Positions 35,334-44,316 of a stretch of DNA of 64,000 bases are shown here, piece by piece; positions within the stretch are counted from its first letter, which is position 1, and each line of letters starts with the position of its first letter. Below the pieces are notes generated by a model. That model was not told the DNA's origin. It did no database searches and was given only the letters and a program-made list of their open reading frames with translations. Source of the stretch: Ramlibacter sp. (GTDB taxonomy: Bacteria > Pseudomonadota > Gammaproteobacteria > Burkholderiales > Burkholderiaceae_C); contig NZ_JARXAB010000023.1 of the NCBI RefSeq assembly GCF_029866045.1, forward strand, positions 16,927 to 80,926, given 5' to 3'. A program made the position numbers and the translations under genes.

Positions 35334-37763
35334 ATGAACCAGTTCCAGGTCAGGAAGGTCGCCGTGCTTGGCGCCGGGGTGATGGGGGCGCAAATTGCTG
35401 CTCACCTCGTGAATGTGAAAGTGCCGGTGGTCCTGTTTGACCTGCCGGCCAAGGACCAGGACGGGGGACGGACCCCGTCCGCCAAGTCCTCGAAGAACGG
35501 CATCGTCACCAAGGCGATCGAGGCCTTGAAGAAGCAGAAGCCCTCGCCCTTGGGCATAGCAGCCGACGCCGACCTGATTCAGGCAGCCAATTACGAAGAG
35601 CATCTCAAGCTCCTGAAGGACTGCGACCTGGTGATCGAGGCAATCGCCGAGCGCATGGACTGGAAGCTCGACCTCTACGCAAAAATAGCGCCGCACCTGG
35701 GCCCGCGCACCATCGTCGCCTCCAACACCTCGGGCCTGTCTATCCGCAAGATGGCCGAGGCCCTGCCCGAAGCCGTGCGCCCGCGCTTTTGCGGTATCCA
35801 CTTTTTCAACCCCCCCCGGTACATGTATCTGGTGGAGTTGATTGCCACCCCGTCGACCGACGCCCAGGTGCTGGACGACCTGGAGACCTTTGTCACCAGC
35901 GGACTGGGCAAGGGCGTGGTGCGGGCCAAGGACTCGCCCAACTTCATCGCCAACCGGGTGGGCATTGCCGGCATGCTGGCCACCATGGCCGAGGCCGACC
36001 GCTACGGCCTGAGCTATGACGTGGTGGACGACCTCACGGGCAAAAAGATGGGTCGCGCCGGCAGCGGCACCTTCCGCACCGCCGACGTGGTGGGCCTGGA
36101 CACCATGGCGCATGTGATCAAGACGCTGCAGGACAACTTCAGCGAAGCCTCTGATCCCTTCTACCCGAGCTTTGCCACGCCCAAGGTGCTGCAGACGCTG
36201 CTCGAAAAGGGCAACCTCGGCCAGAAAACACAGGCGGGTTTTTACAAGAAGGTCGGCCGCGACGTGCTGCGCTTCGACGCAGCGCAGGGCGACTACGTCC
36301 CCGCCGGCCAGAAGTGCGACGAGGTCTACGCCCGCATGCTCAAAAAGCCTGCGGCCGAACGCCTGGCCCTGCTTCGCAAGGCCGAAGGGCCGCAAGGCCG
36401 CTTTCTCTGGGCCCTGCTTCGTAACGGCTTTCATTACGCCGCGGTGCACCTGGGCGGCATTGCCGACACCGCTCGTGACCTCGACCTCGCGCTGCGCTGG
36501 GGCTTTGGCATGAAGCAGGGGCCTTTCGAACTCTGGCAGGAGGCGGGCTGGTTGCAGGTGGCGCGTTGGGTGCAAGAAGACATCGACGCGGGCCTCGCCC
36601 TGTCGAAGGCGCCGCTGCCGAAATGGGTGTTCGAAGGCCCGGTGGCCGAGGCTGGTGGTGTGCACACGCCGCAAGGCTCCTTCAATCCCACGACAGGACG
36701 CTTCGAGCCGCCGCGCCGCCTGCCGGTACACGCGCGCCAGCTGTTCCCCGAGTCGGTCCTGGGTAGCGAGGCGCAGGGCTTCGAGACCGCGGGCCGCAGC
36801 CTGCACGAGGACAAGAACATCCGCCTCTGGACGCTGGACGAGGAGGTGCTCATCACCTCGCTCAAGACCAAGATGCACGTCATCAGCCCCGAAGTGGCCG
36901 AAGGCCTGCAGAAGGCGGTGACGCTGGCCGAACAGCAGTTCAAGGCCCTGGTGATCTGGTCTGGCGACGAGCCCTTTTCTGCCGGTGCCGACCTGGAGTC
37001 CATGCTGCCCGCCTTCATGGCGGTGGGCGTGGCCGCGATCGAGGACGCCGAGGGCTTCTTGCAGCAAACGATGCTGCGCATTCGCTACGCCGGTGTGCCG
37101 GTGGTCAGTGCCATTCGTGGTCTGGCTCTGGGCGGTGGCTGCGAACTCGCCATCCACTCCGCACGTCGCGTCGCCGCAATGGAAAGCTACATCGGCCTGG
37201 TGGAGGTGGGCGTGGGTCTGGTGCCTGGCGCCGGCGGCCTGGCCTACATCGCCCGCCGTGCCGCCGAGAACATGGCGCTGTCGGCGCACAAGGACATCAC
37301 GCCCTTCCTGACCGACGGTTTCGCCGCGGCCGCCATGGCCAAGGTGGGCACCAGCGCCATCGAATCACGCCAACTCGGCTACCTGCTCGACTCGGACCTG
37401 ATCGTTCCCAACAAGGACGAACTGCTGTGGGTCGCCCTGCGTGAGGCGCGGGCCCTGGCCGACGGTGGCTGGCGCGCGCCGCACCGCAGGCCCTTCCCGG
37501 TCGGCGGTCGCGCGCTCAAGGCGACGCTCCAGGGCCAGTTGGTGAACATGCGCGACGGCGGTTTCATCAGCGCGCACGACTTTCGCATCGCCAGCCACAT
37601 TGCCCATGTACTGACGGGTGGCGATGTGGACCCGGGCACCTTGGTCACCGAGGAATACCTCATGACCCTCGAGCGCCAGGCCTTTTGCGCCCTGGTCGCG
37701 CACCCGAAGACGCAGGAACGCATCCTGGGCCTGCTGTCCACCGGCAAGCCCCTTCGCAATTGA
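35334..37763 (+). CDS. Bifunctional 3-hydroxyacyl-CoA dehydrogenase/enoyl-CoA hydratase
   Basis: This 809-residue enzyme performs hydration and NAD-dependent oxidation of beta-oxidation intermediates. From ATG 35334, the N-terminal NAD-binding domain (VAVLGAGVMGAQIAAHLVN) and dehydrogenase motifs (IVASNTSGLSIRKMA, FCGIHFFNPPRYMYLVEL, FIANRVGIAGMLATMAEADR) come first. The crotonase-like domain is C-terminal (IWSGDEPFSAGADLESML, IRGLALGGGCELAIH). This domain order is opposite to E. coli FadB. The GTG at 35316 is a possible alternate start overlapping the upstream stop. It pairs with the thiolase gene 19 bases downstream. Confidence 0.95.
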   Translation: MNQFQVRKVAVLGAGVMGAQIAAHLVNVKVPVVLFDLPAKDQDGGRTPSAKSSKNGIVTKAIEALKKQKPSPLGIAADADLIQAANYEEHLKLLKDCDLVIEAIAERMDWKLDLYAKIAPHLGPRTIVASNTSGLSIRKMAEALPEAVRPRFCGIHFFNPPRYMYLVELIATPSTDAQVLDDLETFVTSGLGKGVVRAKDSPNFIANRVGIAGMLATMAEADRYGLSYDVVDDLTGKKMGRAGSGTFRTADVVGLDTMAHVIKTLQDNFSEASDPFYPSFATPKVLQTLLEKGNLGQKTQAGFYKKVGRDVLRFDAAQGDYVPAGQKCDEVYARMLKKPAAERLALLRKAEGPQGRFLWALLRNGFHYAAVHLGGIADTARDLDLALRWGFGMKQGPFELWQEAGWLQVARWVQEDIDAGLALSKAPLPKWVFEGPVAEAGGVHTPQGSFNPTTGRFEPPRRLPVHARQLFPESVLGSEAQGFETAGRSLHEDKNIRLWTLDEEVLITSLKTKMHVISPEVAEGLQKAVTLAEQQFKALVIWSGDEPFSAGADLESMLPAFMAVGVAAIEDAEGFLQQTMLRIRYAGVPVVSAIRGLALGGGCELAIHSARRVAAMESYIGLVEVGVGLVPGAGGLAYIARRAAENMALSAHKDITPFLTDGFAAAAMAKVGTSAIESRQLGYLLDSDLIVPNKDELLWVALREARALADGGWRAPHRRPFPVGGRALKATLQGQLVNMRDGGFISAHDFRIASHIAHVLTGGDVDPGTLVTEEYLMTLERQAFCALVAHPKTQERILGLLSTGKPLRN

Positions 37764-37782
37764 GCCATTGACGGAGTCCGCC

Positions 37783-38991
37783 ATGAGCAAACAGATTCAG
37801 GACGCCTACATCGTCGCCGCCACCCGCACGCCCATTGGGCGCTCGCACCGGGGCTTTTTTCGCCAGACCCGTCCCGACGACCTGCTGGCCCATACCTTGC
37901 GCGCTGCCCTGGCCCAGGTCCCTGGGCTCGACCCGGCGGCGGTAGAGGACATCGTCTGCGGCTGCGCCATCCCCGAGGCCCAGCAGGGCCTGAACGTGGC
38001 GCGGGTCGCCGCCGTGCTGGCGGGGCTCCCGAAGTCGGTGGGCGGCGTCACCGTCAACCGCTTCTGCGCCTCGGGCCTGTCGGCGGTGCAGATGGCGGCC
38101 GACCGCATCCGGGTGGGAGAGGCCGAAGTGATGATCGCCGCTGGCGTCGAGAGCATGAGCATGGTGCCGATGATGGGCAATTCGCCCTCGCTTTCACCCG
38201 CCATCTTCAAGGACCCCGACGACCTTGAGGCCTACGGCATCGCTTACGGCATGGGCCTCACCGCCGAGAAGGTGGCGCAGCAGTGGAAGGTCTCCCGCGA
38301 AGCGCAGGACCAGTTTGCCTACCAGTCGCACATGCGCGCGCTTGCCGCGATGAAGGCCGGCGAGTTCGACGCCGAAATCACCCCAGTGACGGTGGAAGAG
38401 CGCAGCGTCGACCTGGCCAGCGCCAAGGTCACGGTCACCCCCCGCACCGTGAGCCTGGACGAGGGCGCTCGACCCGACACCACGCCCGAGGGCCTGGCGA
38501 AGCTCAAGACCGTGTTCGCCGCGCGCGGCAGCGTCACCGCCGGCAACAGCTCGCAGACGTCTGACGGCGCCGGCGCACTCATCTTGGCCAGCGAGTCTGC
38601 TGTCAAGCGCTTCGGCCTCACGCCGCTCGCCCGCTTCGTGAGTTACGCCAGCCGGGGCGTGCCGCCGCACATCATGGGCATCGGCCCGGTCGAGGCGATT
38701 CCCGCTGCGCTCAAGGCCGCGGGTCTCAAGCAAGACGCACTGGACTGGATCGAGCTCAATGAAGCCTTCGCTGCGCAGTCGCTGGCGGTGATGAACACAC
38801 TCGGCCTCGACCCCGCCAAGGTCAACCCCATGGGCGGCGCCATCGCCCTGGGTCACCCCCTGGGCGCCACCGGCGCGATCCGCGCGGCCACGGTGGTCCA
38901 TGCGCTGCGCCGTAAGAACCTGCGGTACGGCATGGTCACCATGTGCGTCGGCATGGGGCAGGGCGCAGCCGGTATCTTCGAGCGGGTCTGA
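37783..38991 (+). CDS. Acetyl-CoA C-acyltransferase (thiolase)
   Basis: This is the thiolase that cleaves 3-ketoacyl-CoA with CoA in beta-oxidation. From ATG 37783, preceded by ACGGAG, it has 402 residues. Catalytic residues are the nucleophile Cys in NRFCASGLSAVQMAA, His in GGAIALGHPLGATGAIRA, and the C-terminal Cys in VTMCVGMGQGAAGIFE. NEAFAAQSLAVM is also conserved. The FadA-like length and neighbour suggest a degradative rather than biosynthetic thiolase. Confidence 0.95.
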   Translation: MSKQIQDAYIVAATRTPIGRSHRGFFRQTRPDDLLAHTLRAALAQVPGLDPAAVEDIVCGCAIPEAQQGLNVARVAAVLAGLPKSVGGVTVNRFCASGLSAVQMAADRIRVGEAEVMIAAGVESMSMVPMMGNSPSLSPAIFKDPDDLEAYGIAYGMGLTAEKVAQQWKVSREAQDQFAYQSHMRALAAMKAGEFDAEITPVTVEERSVDLASAKVTVTPRTVSLDEGARPDTTPEGLAKLKTVFAARGSVTAGNSSQTSDGAGALILASESAVKRFGLTPLARFVSYASRGVPPHIMGIGPVEAIPAALKAAGLKQDALDWIELNEAFAAQSLAVMNTLGLDPAKVNPMGGAIALGHPLGATGAIRAATVVHALRRKNLRYGMVTMCVGMGQGAAGIFERV

Positions 38992-39056
38992 AGCTGCGCG
39001 CTTGCGGCTGGCCCGGATATCCTTCACCTCAAACAAGCAGTCACGGAGAGACTTTC

Positions 39057-39821
39057 ATGAGCGACATCCTCGTCCACACCGAAGCGGGTGTGTGCACCCT
39101 CACCTTCAACCGCCCCGAGCGCAAGAACTCCATCACCGCCGCCATGTACGCCACGCTCGCCGACGCGCTGGAAGCGGCGGCGGCGGACCCCGCTGTGCGC
39201 GTCGCTGTCTTCCAAGGCAGTGAAACCGTGTTTTCTGCTGGCAACGACATCGGCGACTTTTTGAACAACAAGCCCAGTGGCGAGGAAGCGCCGGTGTTTC
39301 GCTTCATGCGCGCCCAGGCCATGTTCCCGAAGCCCTTGCTGGCCGCGGTGTGCGGGCCGGCGGTGGGCATCGGCACCACGCTCCTGTTCCACTGCGACCT
39401 GGTCTACGCTGGCGACAACGCGGCTTTCTCCATGCCCTTCGTCAACCTGGGCCTGTGCGCCGAAAACGGCTCGAGCCTGCTGGCGCCGCGCTTGTTCGGC
39501 TACCAGCGCGCCGCCGAGGCGCTGCTGCTGGGCGAGCCCTTCATGGCCGAGGCGGCCCTGGAGGTCGGGCTGGTCAATCGTGTGGTGCCGCCTTCTGAAG
39601 CCAACGCCCTGGCCCAGGCTCAGGCGCGCAAGCTGGCGGCCAAGCCGCTGTCGGCATTGATCGAAACCAAGCGCCTGATGAAGCAGGGCGCCCAAGGCGA
39701 GGTGATGGCCCGCATCCGCGAAGAGGGTGAGAGCTTCCGTCGCATGCTGGCCGAACCGGCGGCGCGCGAGGCCTTCACCGCCTTCATGGAAAAACGCAAG
39801 CCCGATTTTTCCAAGGTCTGA
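39057..39821 (+). CDS. Enoyl-CoA hydratase/isomerase family protein
   Basis: This 254-residue crotonase-fold protein starts at ATG 39057 after a CGGAGAG site. The oxyanion-hole segments are visible: ETVFSAGNDIGDFLNN and CGPAVGIGTTLLFHCDLVYA. The latter lacks the usual Glu of hydratases at the first catalytic position (AENGSSLL follows further on), so it may be an isomerase or dodecenoyl-type enzyme rather than a true hydratase. Last gene of the forward beta-oxidation run; it ends nine bases before the convergent AI-2E gene. Confidence 0.9.
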   Translation: MSDILVHTEAGVCTLTFNRPERKNSITAAMYATLADALEAAAADPAVRVAVFQGSETVFSAGNDIGDFLNNKPSGEEAPVFRFMRAQAMFPKPLLAAVCGPAVGIGTTLLFHCDLVYAGDNAAFSMPFVNLGLCAENGSSLLAPRLFGYQRAAEALLLGEPFMAEAALEVGLVNRVVPPSEANALAQAQARKLAAKPLSALIETKRLMKQGAQGEVMARIREEGESFRRMLAEPAAREAFTAFMEKRKPDFSKV

Positions 39822-39830
39822 GCGCTGGGC

Positions 39831-40895
39831 TCAGCGCGGGTCGGACGGCCCGCGGTCCGTCATCAGCTGCCAGGCCACCAGGAACATGGCGGCGATCACT
39901 GGCCCGATGACGAAGCCGTTGATGCCAAACACCGCGATACCGCCGATCGTGGCGACCAGAACCAGGTAGTCGGGCAGCCCGGTGTCCTTGCCCACCAGGA
40001 TCGGGCGCAGCAGGTTGTCTACCAGACCGATCACGCCCACGCCCCAGACGGTGAGGCCAATGGCCGCCGCCACCTGTCCGGTGACCAGCATGTAGACCGC
40101 CACCGGTCCCCAGACCAGGGCCGCCCCCACCGCTGGCAGCAGGGACAGTAGCGCCATCAGCGTGCCCCAGAGCAGGGCGGCTGGCAGGCCCAAGAACGCG
40201 AAGGCGATGCCGCCCAGCAGACCCTGCACCAGCGAGATGACGATGTTGCCCTTGACCGTCGCACGCACCACGGTGACGAACTGCCCGAGCAGGCGCTCGG
40301 TGTGCCGCGGATCGAGCGGGATCGAGCGCGCGATTCGGTCGGACAGGTCTCGCCCGTCGCGCAGCAGGAAGAACAGCAGGTACACCATGATCGCCAGCGC
40401 CACGAGGAAGTCCAGCGTGTTCTGGCCGAGCCCGAGCAAGTGGGTGGTGATGAACTGGCCGCTGCCCGCCAGCAGCGCGGTGAGCTGGGCCTGCAGCGCC
40501 TCGAGGTTGACGATGCCCAGCCGATTGAGAATGGCCCGCGCCCAGCTTGGCAGCATGTCGACCATCTGCTGCAGGTAGACCGCGAAATTGAGCTCACCGC
40601 TACGCACCCGCTGCACTGCGGTGGCCGCTTCCTGGACCACCGCAATACCTACCAGCACCAGCGGCAAGATGACGATGGCCACGATCAGGCCCAAGGTGAG
40701 CAGCGCGGCGACGGTCGGGCGCGAGCCGACCTGCAGGCGGACCCGGGCGTGCAGTGGCTCAAAGACGATGGCGATGAACACCGCCCACAGCACCGCGCCG
40801 AGGAAGGGCAACAGAATCAGGGCAAAGCCGGCACCCAGCAGGGCCACCAGCAGGGCCAGCATGCGGCCCTGGTTCGGGGGCTGGTGCGCGCTCAT
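39831..40895 (-). CDS. AI-2E family membrane permease
   Basis: This 354-residue inner-membrane protein belongs to the AI-2E (UPF0118/PerM) family. It has about seven to eight hydrophobic segments, an N-terminal pair (MLALLVALLGAGFALILLPFLGAVLWAVFIAIVF), a central amphipathic region and a conserved C-terminal helix set (VWGVGVIGLVDNLLRPILVGKDTG). Some members export small molecules or act as Na+/H+ antiporters. The family name does not prove autoinducer-2 transport. It overlaps the thioesterase gene by four bases. Confidence 0.9.
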   Translation of the reverse strand: MSAHQPPNQGRMLALLVALLGAGFALILLPFLGAVLWAVFIAIVFEPLHARVRLQVGSRPTVAALLTLGLIVAIVILPLVLVGIAVVQEAATAVQRVRSGELNFAVYLQQMVDMLPSWARAILNRLGIVNLEALQAQLTALLAGSGQFITTHLLGLGQNTLDFLVALAIMVYLLFFLLRDGRDLSDRIARSIPLDPRHTERLLGQFVTVVRATVKGNIVISLVQGLLGGIAFAFLGLPAALLWGTLMALLSLLPAVGAALVWGPVAVYMLVTGQVAAAIGLTVWGVGVIGLVDNLLRPILVGKDTGLPDYLVLVATIGGIAVFGINGFVIGPVIAAMFLVAWQLMTDRGPSDPR

Positions 40896-41305
40896 TGGTA
40901 GGCCTCCGGCGGCAGCGGTCGGGGGCGGCCGGCCTCGTCGATTGCCACATAGGTGAGAAAAGCCTCGGTCACCTTGGTCACGCGGCCGCCGTAGGCGTGC
41001 AGGCGTTCGGCGAAGACCTGCACCTTCACCGTGATGGAGGTACGCCCCACCTTGGTGATCACCGCGAAGAAGGACAGCAGGTCGCCCACCTTGACCGGCT
41101 GCTTGAAGACGAATTCGTTGACCGCCACCGTCGCCATGCGCCCGCCCACCTTGCGCGCCGGCAGCACCGCGCCGGCCATGTCGACCTGGGCCATCACCCA
41201 GCCGCCGAAGATGTCGCCATTGGCGTTGGTGTCCGAAGGCATGGGGATCACCTTGAGCACCAGCTCCTGGTCGGTCGGCATGGTTTCGGGGGGGGCATCG
41301 GACAT
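40892..41305 (-). CDS. Acyl-CoA thioesterase (YciA-like hotdog fold)
   Basis: This 137-residue hotdog-fold enzyme hydrolyses acyl-CoA to free acid and CoA. From ATG 41305 it shows the YciA/BACH motif LVLKVIPMPSDTNANGDIFGGWVMAQVDMAGAV with the catalytic Asp, then VAVNEFVFKQPVKVGDLLSFF. The 28 extra residues in the ORF-track version are upstream of the family start. It forms a small operon with the AI-2E gene and diverges from the ABC exporter gene by 43 bases. Confidence 0.93.
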   Translation of the reverse strand: MSDAPPETMPTDQELVLKVIPMPSDTNANGDIFGGWVMAQVDMAGAVLPARKVGGRMATVAVNEFVFKQPVKVGDLLSFFAVITKVGRTSITVKVQVFAERLHAYGGRVTKVTEAFLTYVAIDEAGRPRPLPPEAYQ

Positions 41306-41348
41306 GGGCACAATCTCCGCTCGGACCTCAGAGCGGACATTGTCTCCC

Positions 41349-43172
41349 ATGCGCCACGCCGGCCACGCACAGCCCCTTCCTTCCCCCACCCTCCCGGGCG
41401 CCCCCCGAACCGACTGGGCGACCTTGCGCCGCCTGGCGCCCTACCTGTTGGAATACCGCTGGCGGGTACTGGCGGCGCTGGTGTTCATGGTGGGCGCCAA
41501 GCTGGCCAATGTGGGGGTGCCGGTCATCCTTAAGGAGATGGTCGACGCAATGACCCCGCGCCTGGGCCCGGCCACTTTGCCCCTGCTGGTGCCCGCCGGC
41601 CTGCTCTTGGCCTACGGGCTGCTGCGCCTGTCAACCTCCCTCTTCACCGAGCTGCGCGAGCTGGTTTTTGCCAAAGCCACCCACGGCGCGGCGCGCAGCA
41701 TCGCCCTGCGCACCTTCGAGCACCTGCATGCGCTCAGCCTGCGCTTCCACCTGGAGCGCCAGACCGGTGGCATGACGCGCGACATCGAGCGCGGGGTGCG
41801 CGGCATCGAGTCGCTGATTTCCTATTCCCTCTACAGCGTGGTGCCCACCCTGATCGAGGTGGTGCTGGTGCTGTCGATCCTGGCGATCAAGTTCGACGTC
41901 TGGTTTGCCGGCATCACCGTGCTGGCGCTGGCCATCTACATCGTCTTCACTATCAGCATCACCGAGTGGCGCACCCAGTTCCGTCGCGAGGCCAACGAGT
42001 TCGACTCGGTCGCCCATACCCGGGCGGTGGACTCGCTTCTGAACTACGAAACCGTCAAGTACTTTAACAACGAGGGCTTTGAGGCCCGCCGCTACGACGA
42101 GAGCCTGGAACGCCTGCGCCGCTCGCGCCTGAAGTCGCAGACCACTCTGTCGCTGCTCAACACCGGCCAGCAGCTGATCATTGCCATCGCCCTGGTGGCC
42201 ATGCTCTGGCGCGCGACCCAGGGCGTGGTCGAGGGCCGGATGACGCTGGGCGATCTGGTCATGATCAACGCCTTCATGATTCAGCTCTACATCCCGCTCA
42301 ACTTCCTGGGGGTGCTTTACCGGGAGATCAAGCAGAGCCTGACCGACCTCGACCGCATGTTCACCCTGATGGACCGCGATCGCGAGGTTGCCGACGCGCC
42401 CGGGGCCCAGCCGCTGTCCGGTCTGGACCAGGCCAGCGTCACCTTCGACCGGGTGCGCTTTGCCTACGAGCCCTCACGCGAGATCCTGCACGAGGTAAGT
42501 TTCGAGATCCCGGCGGGCAAGACGGTGGCGGTGGTGGGGCCCTCGGGCTCGGGCAAGTCGACCCTGGCGCGCCTGCTTTACCGCTTTTATGACGTGCAGG
42601 CGGGCAGCATCCGCATCGGCGGCGAGGACATCCGCCAGGTCACCCAGGCCAGCGTGCGCCAGGCGATCGGCATCGTGCCCCAGGACACAGTGCTGTTCAA
42701 CGACACCGTGGCCTACAACATCGCCTATGGGCGCCCCGGCGCCGGTCAGGACGAGGTCGAGACGGCGGCCCGTGCCGCCCACATCCACGACTTCATCGCT
42801 GGCACCCCCGAGGGCTACCAGACCCGTGTCGGCGAGCGCGGGCTCAAGCTTTCGGGCGGCGAGAAGCAGCGGGTGGCGATCGCTCGCACCCTGCTTAAGA
42901 ACCCGCCCATCCTCATCTTCGACGAAGCCACCTCCGCGCTCGATTCGGCCAACGAGCGGGCGATCCAGGCCGAGCTGCAAAGCGTGGCCCGCAACAAGAC
43001 CACCCTGGTCATCGCCCACCGCCTGTCCACCGTGGTGGACGCCCATGAAATTCTGGTGATGGACGCCGGCCGCATCGTCGAGCGCGGCAACCATGCCGAG
43101 TTACTCGCCCGGGGCGGCCGCTACGCCGGCATGTGGGCGCTGCAGCAAGAGCGCGAGGACGTGCCGGGCTGA
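41349..43172 (+). CDS. Atm1-like ABC exporter (fused permease-ATPase)
   Basis: This half-size ABC exporter of 607 residues has six membrane helices in its N-terminal ~320 residues and a nucleotide-binding domain after that. The long family-typical cytoplasmic segment EFDSVAHTRAVDSLLNYETVKYF NNEGFEARRYD is cut here: the motifs AVDSLLNYETVKYFNNEGFE mark the Atm1/HMT1 group linked to glutathione or iron-sulfur precursors. Walker [17 protein letters not shown], the signature LSGGEKQRVAIART and Walker B ILIFDEATSALD are intact. ATG 41349 is chosen; earlier starts lie antisense to the thioesterase. Confidence 0.93.
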   Translation: MRHAGHAQPLPSPTLPGAPRTDWATLRRLAPYLLEYRWRVLAALVFMVGAKLANVGVPVILKEMVDAMTPRLGPATLPLLVPAGLLLAYGLLRLSTSLFTELRELVFAKATHGAARSIALRTFEHLHALSLRFHLERQTGGMTRDIERGVRGIESLISYSLYSVVPTLIEVVLVLSILAIKFDVWFAGITVLALAIYIVFTISITEWRTQFRREANEFDSVAHTRAVDSLLNYETVKYFNNEGFEARRYDESLERLRRSRLKSQTTLSLLNTGQQLIIAIALVAMLWRATQGVVEGRMTLGDLVMINAFMIQLYIPLNFLGVLYREIKQSLTDLDRMFTLMDRDREVADAPGAQPLSGLDQASVTFDRVRFAYEPSREILHEVSFEIPAGKTVAVVGPSGSGKSTLARLLYRFYDVQAGSIRIGGEDIRQVTQASVRQAIGIVPQDTVLFNDTVAYNIAYGRPGAGQDEVETAARAAHIHDFIAGTPEGYQTRVGERGLKLSGGEKQRVAIARTLLKNPPILIFDEATSALDSANERAIQAELQSVARNKTTLVIAHRLSTVVDAHEILVMDAGRIVERGNHAELLARGGRYAGMWALQQEREDVPG

Positions 43173-43230
43173 TCGGCCGCCGGGGCGTCGCCCCTGTTCG
43201 GGCGCCCGTCGCCCTCCCATAATCAGGCCC

Positions 43231-44181
43231 ATGGAAACCAAGTGGCTCGAGGACTTCGTGAGCCTGGCCGAGACCCGCAGCTTCAGTCGGTCCGCCCAGC
43301 TGCGCCATGTCACCCAGCCGGCCTTTTCCCGCCGCATCCAGGCGCTGGAGGCCTGGGCCGGCTGTGATCTGGTCGACCGCAGCACCTACCCGACCCGGCT
43401 CACCCCGGCGGGCCAAACCCTGTACGAGCAGTCGCTGGAGATCCTCCAGGCCCTGCAAAGCACCCGGGCGATGCTGCGTGGGCAATCGGGCGCGAATCAG
43501 GGTCTGGTGGAGTTCGCCACCCCCCACACCCTGGCCTTCACGTTTTTTCCTGGCTGGCTATCGGGCCTGCGCGCTGGCTTTGGCCCCGTCAAGAGCCGGC
43601 TGACCGCCCTGAACGTGCACGACGCGATGCTGCGTCTGGTCGAGGGAAGCTGCGACCTGCTGATCGCCTACCACCATGAGGCGCTGCCCCTGCCGCTGGA
43701 GGCCGAGCGGTACGAGATGGTCAGCCTCGGTCGCGAGACGGTCGCTCCCTACTGCCGACCCGACGCCGAAGGCCGCCCTACATTTCTTCTGCCTGGACGC
43801 GTCAGCCACCCCTTGCCCTACCTGGGCTACGCCAGCGGCGCCTACCTCGCCCAGGTGACTGAACTGCTGCAGCGGCAGTCGCTAGCACCCTTGCACCTGG
43901 ACCGGGTCTACGAAACCGATATGGCCGAGGGTCTCAAAGTCATGGCGCTGGAGGGTCACGGCCTGGCTTTCTTGCCGACGAGCGCAGTGCGGGCCGAATT
44001 GGCCGCGGGGCGCCTGGTGCCGGCCGACGAGGGTGGGCTCGGTCCGCTGCGCATGACGCTCGAGATCCGGGCCTGGCGCCAGAAGCCGGGTCGCGAAGGC
44101 ATGCGCCATGTCCAGGGCGCTGCGCAAGCGCTGTGGGACTACCTGGTGGCACAGGCCCCTGGCTCCGCCGCAGCCGGCTGA
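43231..44181 (+). CDS. LysR-family transcriptional regulator
   Basis: This 316-residue regulator has an N-terminal winged helix (WLEDFVSLAETRSFSRSAQLRHVTQPAFSRRIQALEAW) and a periplasmic-binding-protein-like effector domain. From ATG 43231. It lies just upstream of aspA in the same direction, with 135 bases between, so control of aspA is plausible, although LysR regulators usually act on divergent targets. No other candidate target is adjacent except the ABC exporter gene. Confidence 0.93.
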   Translation: METKWLEDFVSLAETRSFSRSAQLRHVTQPAFSRRIQALEAWAGCDLVDRSTYPTRLTPAGQTLYEQSLEILQALQSTRAMLRGQSGANQGLVEFATPHTLAFTFFPGWLSGLRAGFGPVKSRLTALNVHDAMLRLVEGSCDLLIAYHHEALPLPLEAERYEMVSLGRETVAPYCRPDAEGRPTFLLPGRVSHPLPYLGYASGAYLAQVTELLQRQSLAPLHLDRVYETDMAEGLKVMALEGHGLAFLPTSAVRAELAAGRLVPADEGGLGPLRMTLEIRAWRQKPGREGMRHVQGAAQALWDYLVAQAPGSAAAG

Positions 44182-44316
44182 CTGCTGCTCGCCCGGCGCT
44201 GTTTCAGATTCCTGACGGGCCATGCGGACCTGGCATGGGCCATTGCCGCCTCGGCATTGGCGCAGGCGATCGCGCAGACCTACATTGGGCCTCCGACTCA
44301 CTCAGGAGGATGGCCC

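Noticed and set aside
35010-37289. A 759-codon minus-strand ORF
   Set aside because: It is the antisense shadow of the bifunctional dehydrogenase/hydratase gene, with low-complexity His/Gly/Gln content and no domain.
39831-40895. Autoinducer-2 transporter linked to the quorum-sensing locus
   Set aside because: The family name AI-2E does not prove signal transport; the gene is 20 kb from the locus and paired with a thioesterase.
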